This document shows positions 8,735-18,188 of a DNA stretch of 64,000 nucleotides, one piece after another; position 1 is the stretch's first letter; every line of letters starts with the position of its first letter. A model generated the notes under the pieces. The model saw only the letters and a program-made list of their open reading frames with translations. It was not told the origin of the DNA and made no database searches. The DNA comes from CAVWCW01 sp963753615 (GTDB lineage Bacteria; Pseudomonadota; Gammaproteobacteria; Chromatiales; Chromatiaceae), in NCBI GenBank assembly GCA_963753615.1, contig CAVWCW010000008.1:248001-312000 (forward strand), given 5' to 3'. A program made the position numbers and the translations under genes.

Positions 8735-11317
8735 ATGACTGAATTCGCCAAAGAAGTTCTGAACGTCAATCTCGAAGACGAGATGCAGCAGTCCTATCTC
8801 GAATACGCCATGAGCGTGATCGTGGGTCGGGCGCTGCCGGACGTGCGCGACGGCCTCAAGCCGGTGCATCGCCGGGTGCTCTACGCCATGAGCGTGCTCG
8901 GCAACGAATGGAACCGGCCCTACAAGAAGTCGGCCCGCGTAGTGGGCGACGTCATCGGTAAGTACCATCCCCACGGCGACACCGCGGTATACGACACCAT
9001 CGTGCGCATGGCACAACCGTTTTCCATGCGTTACATGCTGATCGACGGTCAGGGAAACTTCGGGTCGGTGGACGGCGACGCGCCGGCGGCCATGCGCTAC
9101 ACCGAAGTGCGCATGGCCAAGATCTCCACCACCCTGCTCAACGACCTTGAGAAGGAAACCGTCGATTTCAACCCCAATTACGACGAGTCGGAGTCGGAGC
9201 CGGTGGTGCTACCGGCACGTATCCCCAATCTGCTGGTCAACGGTTCCGCCGGGATCGCAGTGGGCATGGCCACCAACGTGCCGCCGCACAACCTCAACGA
9301 GGTGGTGGATGCCTGCATCGCCGTCGTCGACGACCCGGACATCACTATCGACGGCTTGATGAAACATGTGCCGGGCCCGGATTTCCCCACCGCAGCCATG
9401 ATCAACGGCGCCCGCGGCATCCGCGAGGCCTACCAGACTGGCCGCGGCCGCATCCACGTGCGCGCCAAGGTCGAGATCGAGACGGACGAGCGCAGCAACA
9501 AGCAGACCATTATCGTCAACGAGCTACCCTACCAGGTAAACAAAGCGCGGTTGCTGGAGAAGATCGCCGACCTGGTCAAGGAGCGGCGTATCGATGGCAT
9601 CACCGAGCTGCGCGACGAGTCCGACAAGGACGGGATGCGCATGGTGATCGAGCTGCGCCGCGGCGAGGTGGCCGAGGTGGTACTCAACAACCTGTACCAG
9701 CACACCCAGATGCAGAGCGTGTTCGGTATCAATATGGTGGCCCTGGTGGACGGCCAGCCGCGCCTGCTCAACCTCAAGCAGGTGCTGGAATACTTCCTGC
9801 GCCACCGGCGCGAGGTGGTGACCCGGCGCAGCATCTTCGAGCTGCGCAAGGCTCGGGAACGGGCCCACGTGCTGGAGGGCCAGGCCGTGGCCCTGGCCAA
9901 TATCGACGAGGTGATCGCCCTGATCAAGGCCTCCGCCAGCCCGGCCGAGGCCAAGGCCGCGTTGCTGGCCCGGGTTTGGAAGTCCGGGGTGGTGGAGGCG
10001 ATGCTCGAGCGCGCCGGCCAGCAGGCTACCCGCCCGGATTGGATGGGCCCGGAGTTCGGCCCTACCGCCGAGGGCTACCGCCTGACCGAGGTCCAGGCCC
10101 AGGCCATCCTCGATCTGCGCCTGCACCGCCTGACCGGGCTCGAGCAGGACAAGATCCTCAAGGAGTACGAGGAGCTGCTGGCGCGCATCGCCGACCTGCT
10201 CGACATCCTGTCCAGCCCCGAGCGCCTGATGCAGGTGGTGCGAGACGAACTGGTAGAGGTGCGCGAGCAGTACGGCGACGCCCGCCGCACCCAAATTCTC
10301 CACGACCATCTCGATCTGACCCTGGAGGACCTGATCACCGAAGCCGACGTGGTGGTCACCCTGTCCCACGCCGGCTATGCCAAGGCCCAGCCGATCGATA
10401 CCTACCAGGCGCAGAAGCGCGGCGGGCGGGGCAAAGCGGCCGCCGCTACCAAGGACGAGGACTTTATCGAGAGCATGTTCGTGGCCAGCACCCACGACAC
10501 TATCCTGTGCTTCTCCAGCCGGGGCCGGGTTTACTGGCTCAAGGTCTACGAACTGCCCCAGGCGGGGAGAGCGGCGCGCGGCAAACCGATGGTGAACCTG
10601 CTGCCGCTGGAAGAGGGCGAGCGCATCAATGCGGTGTTGCCCGTGCGCGAGTACAGTGCGGACCGCTTCGTGTTCATGGCCACCAGCAGCGGCACGGTGA
10701 AGAAGACGAGCCTGCAGGAGTTCTCCCGTCCCCGCACCACCGGCATCATCGCCGTAGACCTGCGCGACAACGACCAGCTGGTGGGCGTGGCTCTCACCGA
10801 CGGCAGCCATGACGTGATGCTGTTCAGCAGCGGTGGCCGCGCAGTGCGGTTCACCGAGACCAGCGTAAGAGCCATGGGGCGCAATGCCTGCGGTGTCCGC
10901 GGCATGCGCTTGAGCGCGAGCGAACGGGTCATTTCTTTGATCATCTCCGAAGCGGGTAAGGTACTGACGGTGACGGAGAACGGCTACGGCAAGTGCACCC
11001 CGGTTGATGAGTACCCGATAAAGGGTCGCGCCACCATGGGGGTGATTTCGATCAAGACCGGCGAGCGTAATGGCGAGGTGGTCGGGGCGGTGCTGGTCAA
11101 CGACGAGCACGAGGTGATGCTGATCACCAGCGGCGGCACCCTGGTGCGGACCCCGGTGGCCGGGGTATCGGTGATGAGCCGCAATACCCAGGGTGTAGGC
11201 ATGATCCGCCTGTCCAAAGGCGAGCGCCTGATGGGAATTGCGCGGATCGAAACCCTGGGCGGCGAAGACAACGGCGACGAGCCAACGTCTGGTGCGGATG
11301 AAGGCGCTGAAGAATAG
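8735..11317 (+). CDS. gyrA: DNA gyrase subunit A
   Basis: An 860-residue gyrase A. The active-site tyrosine is Y122 in AAMRYTEVRM; DGLKPVHRRVLYAM and QGNFGSVDGDAPAAMR are intact. In the quinolone-resistance region the sequence is HGDTAVYD, giving Thr at position 83 and Asp at 87; Thr83 is also the wild-type state of Pseudomonas aeruginosa. The GyrA box in the C-terminal wrapping domain reads QKRGGRGK, and the tail is acidic. The enzyme works with GyrB (not in this window) to introduce negative supercoils. serC follows after 30 bp. Confidence 0.98.
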   Translation: MTEFAKEVLNVNLEDEMQQSYLEYAMSVIVGRALPDVRDGLKPVHRRVLYAMSVLGNEWNRPYKKSARVVGDVIGKYHPHGDTAVYDTIVRMAQPFSMRYMLIDGQGNFGSVDGDAPAAMRYTEVRMAKISTTLLNDLEKETVDFNPNYDESESEPVVLPARIPNLLVNGSAGIAVGMATNVPPHNLNEVVDACIAVVDDPDITIDGLMKHVPGPDFPTAAMINGARGIREAYQTGRGRIHVRAKVEIETDERSNKQTIIVNELPYQVNKARLLEKIADLVKERRIDGITELRDESDKDGMRMVIELRRGEVAEVVLNNLYQHTQMQSVFGINMVALVDGQPRLLNLKQVLEYFLRHRREVVTRRSIFELRKARERAHVLEGQAVALANIDEVIALIKASASPAEAKAALLARVWKSGVVEAMLERAGQQATRPDWMGPEFGPTAEGYRLTEVQAQAILDLRLHRLTGLEQDKILKEYEELLARIADLLDILSSPERLMQVVRDELVEVREQYGDARRTQILHDHLDLTLEDLITEADVVVTLSHAGYAKAQPIDTYQAQKRGGRGKAAAATKDEDFIESMFVASTHDTILCFSSRGRVYWLKVYELPQAGRAARGKPMVNLLPLEEGERINAVLPVREYSADRFVFMATSSGTVKKTSLQEFSRPRTTGIIAVDLRDNDQLVGVALTDGSHDVMLFSSGGRAVRFTETSVRAMGRNACGVRGMRLSASERVISLIISEAGKVLTVTENGYGKCTPVDEYPIKGRATMGVISIKTGERNGEVVGAVLVNDEHEVMLITSGGTLVRTPVAGVSVMSRNTQGVGMIRLSKGERLMGIARIETLGGEDNGDEPTSGADEGAEE

Positions 11318-11347
11318 AACTGAATATCAATAGATTGGAGAGTAAAT

Positions 11348-12430
11348 ATGTCCCGAGCTTTTAACTTTAGCGCCGGCCCCGCCATGCTGCCCGAAGAGGT
11401 GCTGGAGCAGGCCCGGGAGGAAATGCTCGATTGGCAGGGAAGCGGCATGTCGGTAATGGAGATGAGTCACCGCGGCAAGCAGTTCATGTCAATCGCGGCG
11501 CAGGCCGAGGCCGACCTACGGGACCTGATGGGCATCCCCGACGACTACAAGGTGCTGTTCCTGCAGGGGGGGGCTTCGAGCCAATTCGCCATGGTCCCGA
11601 TCAACCTGCTGCGGGGCAAGGCCGGTGCCGATTACATCAATACCGGTTCCTGGTCCAAGAAGGCCATCGCCGAGGCGAAACGCTTCTGCCAGGTCAATCT
11701 GGCGGCCAGTTCCGAAGCGGAAAAATTCACCGCGGTACCGCGTCAGAGCGAATGGAAGCTGGACCCGGATGCGGCCTATGTCCACTACACCCCCAACGAG
11801 ACCATCGGCGGGGTGGAGTTTTCCTTTATTCCGGAAACCGGAGCGGTACCGCTGGTCGCGGATATGTCGTCTACCATCCTGTCGCGACCTATCGACGTGA
11901 GTCGCTTCGGCGTCATCTATGCGGGGGCCCAGAAGAACGTTGGCCCGGCGGGCCTCACTTTGGTGATCGTGCGTGAGGATCTGATCGGCCAGCCTCTGTC
12001 CGGAGCACCGGTAATGTTCGATTACCGTACCCACGCCGACAGCGGTTCGATGTACAACACCCCACCCACCTACGCCTGGTATCTGGCCGGACTGGTGTTC
12101 CAGTGGCTGAAGCGGCTCGGTGGACTGGCTGCCATGGCCGAGATCAACCAGCGCAAGGCGGAAATGCTGTATGCGGCCATCGACCAGTCCCTGTTCTACG
12201 CCAATCCGGTGGACCACGACTGCCGCTCCTGGATGAACATACCCTTTACGCTGGCCAACCCGGAGCTGGATTCGACCTTCCTGAAGGAGGCGGAAAAGAC
12301 CGGCCTGGTGACGCTAAAGGGTCACCGCTCGGTCGGCGGTATGCGCGCCAGCATCTACAACGCGATGCCGGAGGAGGGCGTGCGGGCCCTCGTTAGCTTT
12401 ATGCACGATTTCGAGAAGCGCTACGGCTGA
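11348..12430 (+). CDS. serC: Phosphoserine aminotransferase SerC
   Basis: A 360-residue PLP-dependent class V aminotransferase that forms phosphoserine (and phospho-hydroxythreonine in PLP synthesis). Typical sequence: FNFSAGPAMLPEEVL at the start, GGASSQFAM for phosphate binding and ADMSSTILSRPID. The ATG at 11348 has the ribosome binding site TTGGAGAG. It starts the amino-acid block downstream of gyrA; the serA-type dehydrogenase that supplies its substrate comes next. Confidence 0.97.
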   Translation: MSRAFNFSAGPAMLPEEVLEQAREEMLDWQGSGMSVMEMSHRGKQFMSIAAQAEADLRDLMGIPDDYKVLFLQGGASSQFAMVPINLLRGKAGADYINTGSWSKKAIAEAKRFCQVNLAASSEAEKFTAVPRQSEWKLDPDAAYVHYTPNETIGGVEFSFIPETGAVPLVADMSSTILSRPIDVSRFGVIYAGAQKNVGPAGLTLVIVREDLIGQPLSGAPVMFDYRTHADSGSMYNTPPTYAWYLAGLVFQWLKRLGGLAAMAEINQRKAEMLYAAIDQSLFYANPVDHDCRSWMNIPFTLANPELDSTFLKEAEKTGLVTLKGHRSVGGMRASIYNAMPEEGVRALVSFMHDFEKRYG

Positions 12431-12474
12431 CGCCGGTTCGGCCCTGATCAGAACTAAAAACGGATCGAGAATAG

Positions 12475-13663
12475 ATGTACAAGATATTGACATTGAATAA
12501 TATTTCGGTTGCTGGTTTGGACCGGCTACCGCGGGATACATACGAGGTTGCCTCCGAGATCAGCCACCCCGATGCGATCCTGGTGCGCTCGGCCAAGATG
12601 CACGAGATGGCACTCGCGGACAGCGTCAAGGCCATTGGCCGGGCCGGCGCCGGGGTCAACAATATCCCGGTTCAGCGGATGAGCGCCCGGGGCATCCCGG
12701 TGTTCAATGCCCCGGGAGCCAATGCCAATGCGGTCAAGGAACTGGTGCTGGCGGGCATGCTGATGGCGGCGCGCAATATCGCCCAGGGTTGGGCATTCGC
12801 CCGCGACCTGAGCGGAGACGACGCCAGGATCAACGCCGATGTGGAGAAGGGCAAGAAGCAGTTTGTCGGTTTCGAACTGCCCGGGCGCACCCTCGGGGTG
12901 ATCGGTCTGGGGGCCATTGGCGTGCAGGTGGCCAATGCCGCCCGCGCCCTGGGCATGAAGGTGGTGGGCTACGACCCGACCATCACGGTGCAACGGGCTT
13001 GGCAGCTGGAATCCGACGTGCAGCAGGCACTGAGTGTGGACGACCTGCTCTCGCGGGTGGACTTCGTGTCCTTCCACGTGCCGCTGACCGACGACACCAA
13101 ACACATGATCAATGCGGCGCGCATCCGCCTGATGAAAAAGGGCGCCGTGCTGCTGAACTTCGCCCGCAGCGGCATCATCGACGACCAGGCCGCCTGCGCA
13201 GCCCTGGATTCCGGCCAGCTCTACGCCTACGTCTGCGACTTCCCCAGCAACATGCTAAAGGATCACCCGCGGGTGGTGACCCTGCCGCACCTGGGGGCCT
13301 CCACCAAGGAGGCCGAAGACAACTGCGCCATCATGGTGGCGGACCAGGTGCGGGATTACCTGGAAGACGGCAATGTGCGCAACGCCGTGAACTTCCCTCG
13401 AGATCCAACTCCCCCGCAATGGCGGCCACCGGATTGCCGTGGTCAATTCCAATGTGCCCAATATGGTGGCCCAGATCTCCTCCGACCTGGGCGAAGTGGG
13501 GCTCAATATCATCGACCTGCTGAATCGCTCCCGTGGCGACATAGCCTGCACCCTGATCGATGTCGACCGCTCGCCGCCCCAGGAAACCATCGACGAGATT
13601 TCCGCTATCGAAGGCGTGCTCTCGGTACGCTGTCTCGGCTGCACCAAGGACAGCGCCCAGTAA
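12475..13663 (+). CDS. serA: D-3-phosphoglycerate dehydrogenase, frameshifted before the ACT domain
   Basis: NAD-dependent 2-hydroxyacid dehydrogenase of the short SerA type, about 395 residues with a C-terminal ACT domain. The first frame covers substrate and NAD domains (GRAGAGVNNIP, GVIGLGAIGVQVAN, HLGASTKEAEDN) up to NAVNFP at about 13398. The homologous protein continues one base later (EIQLPRNGG, VVNSNVPNMVAQI, GVLSVRCLG) to a stop at 13661-13663. One extra base at about 13396-13399 explains the break. Without correction the ACT domain would be replaced by an unrelated tail. It lies between serC and pheA, as in related bacteria, so a functional gene is expected and a sequencing indel is the likely cause. 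Confidence 0.88.
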
Positions 13664-13679
13664 CGCGGGCAGTGGCGGA

Positions 13680-14762
13680 ATGAGCGGCGAAGACAAGCTG
13701 GCGCATATCCGCCGACGCATCGATTCGTTGGACCGGCAGATCCAGGATCTGCTCAACCAGCGGGCGGCAGCAGCTCAGGAAGTGGCCGCGGTCAAGTTGG
13801 AGGCGGGGCAGGACGCAGAGTTCTATCGCCCGGAGCGCGAGGCTCAGGTGCTGCGGGACGTCAAGGCGCGCAACCAGGGACCCCTCGGAGACGAGGAAAT
13901 GGCGCGCCTGTTTCGCGAGATCATGTCTGCCTGCCTGGCCCTGGAACAGCCCCTCGGCATTGCCTTTCTCGGCCCCGAGGGGACCTTCACCCAGGCCGCG
14001 GCCCTCAAGCATTTCGGGCACTCGGTGCGCACGCAGTCCTTGGGGGCGATCCCGGATGTGTTCCGTGAGGTGGAATCCGGCAGTTGCGCCTATGGGGTAG
14101 TGCCGGTGGAGAACTCCACCGAGGGTGTAGTCAATCACACCCTGGACATGTTCATGGCCTCGCCCTTGCACATCTGTGGCGAGGTAATGCTGCGCATCAA
14201 TCACCACCTGCTGGGATGCGGCGGCCTGGAGGCGGTGCAGCGGGTCTATTCCCACCAGCAATCCCTGGCCCAGTGCCGGGGTTGGCTCGACCGCAATTTG
14301 CCCCAGGCCGAGCGCATTGCGGTGGGCAGCAATGCCGAGGCGGCGCGGCTGGCCCATGACGAACCCGACAGCGCGGCGATCGCGGGCGAGGCGGCGGCTG
14401 ATATCTATCAAATCGCGTTTCTGGCCCGGAATATCGAAGACGAGCCGGGCAATACCACCCGTTTCCTGGTGGTGGGCCGCCAGCAGGTAACCCCTAGCGG
14501 CGACGACAAGACCAGCCTGCTGCTGGCGGTGCCGAACCGGGCGGGCGGGCTTTATCAACTGCTCGCCCCCATGGCGGATCACCGCATCAGTATGACTAAA
14601 ATCGAATCCCGGCCATCGCGCCGGGGCATGTGGGACTATGTGTTTTTCATCGATGTCGAGGGGCATCGGGCCGATGCCCCTGTGGCTGACGCGCTGGCCG
14701 CCCTGGAGCAGCAGGCGAGCCTGTTCCGGGTCCTGGGCTCCTATCCCCGGGCCGTGCTGTAA
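13680..14762 (+). CDS. pheA: Bifunctional chorismate mutase / prephenate dehydratase
   Basis: A 360-residue P-protein of phenylalanine synthesis. Residues about 1-90 are the AroQ chorismate mutase (HIRRRIDSLDRQIQDLL, EFYRPEREAQVL). Residues about 95-270 are prephenate dehydratase (AFLGPEGTFTQAA, VPVENSTEGVVN, NTTRFLVVG). The C-terminal ACT domain has ESRPSRRGMWDYVFF, the phenylalanine-binding ESRP motif, so feedback inhibition is expected. It starts 16 bp after serA and is followed by a short AT-rich spacer before hisC. Confidence 0.96.
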   Translation: MSGEDKLAHIRRRIDSLDRQIQDLLNQRAAAAQEVAAVKLEAGQDAEFYRPEREAQVLRDVKARNQGPLGDEEMARLFREIMSACLALEQPLGIAFLGPEGTFTQAAALKHFGHSVRTQSLGAIPDVFREVESGSCAYGVVPVENSTEGVVNHTLDMFMASPLHICGEVMLRINHHLLGCGGLEAVQRVYSHQQSLAQCRGWLDRNLPQAERIAVGSNAEAARLAHDEPDSAAIAGEAAADIYQIAFLARNIEDEPGNTTRFLVVGRQQVTPSGDDKTSLLLAVPNRAGGLYQLLAPMADHRISMTKIESRPSRRGMWDYVFFIDVEGHRADAPVADALAALEQQASLFRVLGSYPRAVL

Positions 14763-14775
14763 TACTAAAACTGAG

Positions 14776-14798
14776 TATAGATAGTAATCGTATCTATA
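14776..14798. promoter_or_regulatory. AT-rich inverted repeat between pheA and hisC
   Basis: Within an unusually AT-rich 79-bp spacer (14763-14841) there is a perfect inverted repeat, TATAGATA and TATCTATA, separated by 7 bases. There is no T-tract after it, so it does not look like an intrinsic terminator. It may be an operator or the promoter for the hisC-tyrA-aroA-cmk group, because the flanking genes otherwise overlap or nearly abut. Confidence 0.45.
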
Positions 14799-14841
14799 TG
14801 ATAAAAATAATAAAATATAGAAATTAATTGTATTAATCCAG

Positions 14842-15960
14842 GTGTCTTCGGTGACCTATTCCAACCCCTTTCTCGATCTTTGTGCCCCCGGTATCGGCTC
14901 CCTTCAGCCCTATGTGCCCGGCAAGCCGGTGGAGGCGCTGGAACGGGAACTCGGGATCAGCGGTTCGATCAAGCTCGCGTCCAACGAAAATCCTCTCGGC
15001 CCCAGCCCGAGGGTACTTGCCGAGCTACGGGATGCGCTCGGCGAACTGGCGCGTTACCCCGACGGCGGCGGTTTCGCCCTGCGCCGGGCATTGGCGAACC
15101 GCCACGGCGTGCCGCCCAGTGCGATCACCTTGGGCAACGGATCCAACGATGTGCTCGACCTGGTGGCCCGTACCTTCTTGGGCCCCAGCTCCGAGTCGGT
15201 GTTCTCCGAGCACGCCTTTGCGGTCTATCCGATCTGCACCCAGGCGGTGGGGGCCGTCGCTCGGGTGGCTCCGGCCCGGGACTATGGACATGACCTAGAT
15301 GCGATGGCCGCTTTGGTGGGCGCGCGTACCCGGGTGATCTTTATCGCCAACCCCAACAATCCCACCGGCACCTGGCTGCCGCGGGACGAGTTGCGGGCCT
15401 TCCTTCAGGGGCTGCCGGAGCATCTGGTGGTGGTCGTCGACGAGGCATACTTCGAATACGTGCAGGCCCCGGAGTATCCGGACGCCAGCCGTTGGCTTGA
15501 CGAGTTCCCCAACCTGATCGTCACCCGCACCTTCTCCAAGGCGTTCGGGCTGGCCGGTTTGCGGGTGGGCTACGGCCTGTCCCATCCCCAGGTAGCGGAG
15601 CTCCTGAACCGGGTGCGCCAACCGTTCAATGTCAACTCCCTGGCGCTGGCGGCAGCGGAGGTGGCCCTCGGGGACAACGCACATCTGCAACGGGCGGTAG
15701 CGGCGAACCAGGCCGGCATGGCCCAGCTCGAAGCCGGATTTAGGGCCCTGGGGCTCGAGTTCATCCCCTCGCTGGCGAACTTCATCTGCGTTGATCTCGG
15801 GCGGCCCGCTGCCCCGGTCAACCAGGCGTTGTTGGAGCGCGGCTGCATCGTTCGGCCGGTGGCCAACTACGGGCTGCCCAACCACCTGCGCGTTAGCATC
15901 GGACTCGAGGCCGAGAATGCCCGCTTGCTGAGCGCCCTGGGCCAGGTGCTGGCGGGATGA
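14842..15960 (+). CDS. hisC: Histidinol-phosphate aminotransferase
   Basis: A 372-residue PLP aminotransferase of fold type I. Signature pieces are KLASNENPLGPSP, NPNNPTGTWLP, VDEAYFEY and the PLP-lysine region TRTFSKAFGLAGLRVGYG. The start is GTG at 14842. In this context, between pheA and tyrA, HisC-like enzymes often also transaminate phenylpyruvate, hydroxyphenylpyruvate or prephenate; that broader role is inference. The stop overlaps the tyrA start by 4 bases (ATGA). Confidence 0.94.
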   Translation: MSSVTYSNPFLDLCAPGIGSLQPYVPGKPVEALERELGISGSIKLASNENPLGPSPRVLAELRDALGELARYPDGGGFALRRALANRHGVPPSAITLGNGSNDVLDLVARTFLGPSSESVFSEHAFAVYPICTQAVGAVARVAPARDYGHDLDAMAALVGARTRVIFIANPNNPTGTWLPRDELRAFLQGLPEHLVVVVDEAYFEYVQAPEYPDASRWLDEFPNLIVTRTFSKAFGLAGLRVGYGLSHPQVAELLNRVRQPFNVNSLALAAAEVALGDNAHLQRAVAANQAGMAQLEAGFRALGLEFIPSLANFICVDLGRPAAPVNQALLERGCIVRPVANYGLPNHLRVSIGLEAENARLLSALGQVLAG

Positions 15961-16820
15961 TCCGCCGGCTGACGGTCATCGGCGTCGGACTGATCGGCGG
16001 CTCCGTCGCGCGCGCTTTGCGAGCCGCCGAGGCAGTGCAGGAGGTGGTCGGTTGCGGCCGGGGCCTCGCGAACCTGGAGCGCGCCTTGGAACTCGGCGTA
16101 ATCGACCGCTTCAGCCAGGATATCGGCCAAGCGGTGGCGGGCGCGGATATGGTGCTGGTTTCGGTACCGCCTGGAGCCATGGAGGCGGTGTTCCGTGGGA
16201 TGCGGGGCCACCTGGCCCCGGACGCGGTGATCACCGACGCCGGCAGCACCAAGGGCAGTGTGGTCGAGGACGCCCGCCGCGCTTTCGGGGTAGTCCCAGC
16301 CCGCTTTGTTCCCGGGCATCCGATCGCCGGCACCGAGAGCAGCGGCGTGGAGGCTGCATTTGCCGAACTGTACCGGGAGCGCCGGGTGATACTGACCCCG
16401 TTGCCCGAGACCGATCCCAAGGCCCTGGCCCTGGTTAGCGAGATGTGGCGCATGTGCGGGGCTACCGTGACCGAGATGGAGGTGGCGCACCACGACGAGG
16501 TGTTGGCCGCCACCAGCCATTTGCCGCATATGCTGGCCTTCAGCCTGGTGGACTCTCTGGCGCGCATGAAAGAGAACGACGAGATCTTTCGTTTCGCCGC
16601 CGGCGGCTTCCGCGACTTCACCCGTATCGCATCCAGCAACCCGGTGATGTGGCGCGACATCTGTATTGCCAATCGCCAGGCGCTGGGTGAGATGCTGAAG
16701 CACTTTGCCGACGAACTTCACGGCTTGGCGGACGCCCTGAACCGGGGCGACGGCGAGCAGCTGCTGGCCATCTTCGAGCGCGCCAAGGCGGCGCGCGACC
16801 GCTATGTAGACCGGGCCTGA
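15957..16820 (+). CDS. tyrA: Prephenate (arogenate) dehydrogenase
   Basis: A 287-residue NAD(P)-dependent dehydrogenase of tyrosine synthesis. The Rossmann motif is GVGLIGGSVARAL at the N-terminus; DAGSTKGSV, FVPGHPIAGTESSG and ATSHLPHMLAF are TyrA signatures. It lacks a fused chorismate mutase or ACT domain, so it is the single-domain cyclohexadienyl type. Translationally coupled to hisC by a 4-base overlap; aroA follows after 43 bp. In Pseudomonas the tyrA and aroA functions are fused at this locus; here they are separate. Confidence 0.94.
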   Translation: MIRRLTVIGVGLIGGSVARALRAAEAVQEVVGCGRGLANLERALELGVIDRFSQDIGQAVAGADMVLVSVPPGAMEAVFRGMRGHLAPDAVITDAGSTKGSVVEDARRAFGVVPARFVPGHPIAGTESSGVEAAFAELYRERRVILTPLPETDPKALALVSEMWRMCGATVTEMEVAHHDEVLAATSHLPHMLAFSLVDSLARMKENDEIFRFAAGGFRDFTRIASSNPVMWRDICIANRQALGEMLKHFADELHGLADALNRGDGEQLLAIFERAKAARDRYVDRA

Positions 16821-16863
16821 GTCCGGCCCTTTCCGTTCCCCCCATCCCTATAAGGTAGCGAAC

Positions 16864-18186
16864 TTGACCCATCCCTCCGATCTGCGCTTTATCGCCGAGC
16901 CTGGCGGCCGGCTGCAGGGGCGCCTGCGGGTGCCCGGCGACAAGTCCATCTCCCACCGCTCGATCATGCTCGGCTCCCTGGCTGACGGGATCACCGAGGT
17001 CAGCGGTTTCTTGGAAGGCGAAGACAGCCTGGCCACCCTGAATGCGTTCCGCGCCATGGGCGTCTCCATAGAGGGGCCGGCGCAGGGTCGAGTGCGCATT
17101 CACGGGGTCGGGATGCGAGGACTCAAGGCCCCAGCCGGAGCCCTAGATCTGGGCAATTCCGGGACCTCCATGCGCCTGCTGTCGGGCCTGCTGGCGGGCC
17201 AGGGGCTGGATCTTACCCTGATCGGCGACGCTTCGCTTTCGTCGCGACCGATGCGCAGGATTACCGACCCGCTGGCGATCATGGGGGCCCGAATCGACAG
17301 CACCGAAAGCGGTACCGCGCCCCTGCATATCCGCCCGGTAACCGCGCTGCGGGGCATCGATTACCCGATGCCGATGGCCAGCGCCCAGGTTAAGTCCAGC
17401 CTGCTGTTGGCCGGGATCTACGCCGAGGGCGAGACCTGTGTCAGCGAACCGGCTCCGACCCGCGACCACACCGAGCGCATGTTGCGCGGTTTCGGCTACC
17501 CGGTGCAGAGCCAGGCCGGGCGCGTCTGTCTGATCGGGGGAGGGCGGCTGCGTGCCTGCAACCTGGATGTGCCGGCGGATATCTCGTCGGCAGCCTTCTT
17601 CCTGGTAGGGGCCAGTATCGCCGAGGGTTCGGACCTGACCCTGGAGCACGTCGGCATCAATCCCACCCGCATCGGCGTGATCAACATCCTGCGCGCGATG
17701 GGAGCGAACATCGAGGTGCTGAACCAGCGCGACATGGGCGGCGAGCCGGTGGCGGATCTGCGGGTGCTGTCGGCTCCCCTGCATGGCATCGCCATTCCGG
17801 AAGACCAGGTGCCCCTGGCCATCGATGAGTTCCCGGCCCTGTTCGTGGCGGCGGCATGCGCCGAGGGCGAGACGCTGCTCACCGGGGCCGAGGAACTGCG
17901 GGTGAAAGAAAGCGACCGCATCCAGGTGATGGCCGACGGCCTGCAGTCCCTGGGGGCGGACGCTCAACCGACTGCGGACGGCATCCGCATCCGCGGCGGG
18001 ACGATCGGCGCTGGCCGGGTGGACAGCCATGGCGATCATCGCATCGCCATGTCTTTCGCCATGGCCGCGCTGGGCGCCGAGGGCCGGATCGAGATCGGCG
18101 ATTGCGCCAATGTGAACACCTCGTTCCCCGGCTTTGCCGCCTTGGCCGCGGGCAGCGGACTGGCAATCCGCCAGGAGGAGGGGTGA
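16864..18186 (+). CDS. aroA: 3-phosphoshikimate 1-carboxyvinyltransferase (EPSP synthase)
   Basis: A 440-residue EPSP synthase. The start appears to be TTG at 16864 after a TAAGGTAG ribosome binding site. Key motifs are GDKSISHRSIML, LGNSGTSMRLL, DASLSSRPMRR, MASAQVKSSLLLAG and EELRVKESDRI. SRPMRRI, PTRDHTERML and the overall pattern resemble the class II type found in Agrobacterium and Bacillus rather than the enterobacterial class I enzyme. The conserved glycine of GNSGT is retained. It is followed directly by cmk, as in many gammaproteobacteria. Confidence 0.96.
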   Translation: MTHPSDLRFIAEPGGRLQGRLRVPGDKSISHRSIMLGSLADGITEVSGFLEGEDSLATLNAFRAMGVSIEGPAQGRVRIHGVGMRGLKAPAGALDLGNSGTSMRLLSGLLAGQGLDLTLIGDASLSSRPMRRITDPLAIMGARIDSTESGTAPLHIRPVTALRGIDYPMPMASAQVKSSLLLAGIYAEGETCVSEPAPTRDHTERMLRGFGYPVQSQAGRVCLIGGGRLRACNLDVPADISSAAFFLVGASIAEGSDLTLEHVGINPTRIGVINILRAMGANIEVLNQRDMGGEPVADLRVLSAPLHGIAIPEDQVPLAIDEFPALFVAAACAEGETLLTGAEELRVKESDRIQVMADGLQSLGADAQPTADGIRIRGGTIGAGRVDSHGDHRIAMSFAMAALGAEGRIEIGDCANVNTSFPGFAALAAGSGLAIRQEEG

Positions 18187-18188
18187 AC

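Noticed and set aside
9524..11110. Long open frame (528 codons) on the minus strand opposite gyrA
   Set aside because: It is a codon-bias shadow of gyrA: His/Gln/Leu-rich translation, no domains, and the plus-strand gene is certain.
16864..18186. Glyphosate-tolerant type EPSP synthase
   Set aside because: Although class II-like, the key glycine in GNSGTSMR is retained and tolerance cannot be read from sequence alone.
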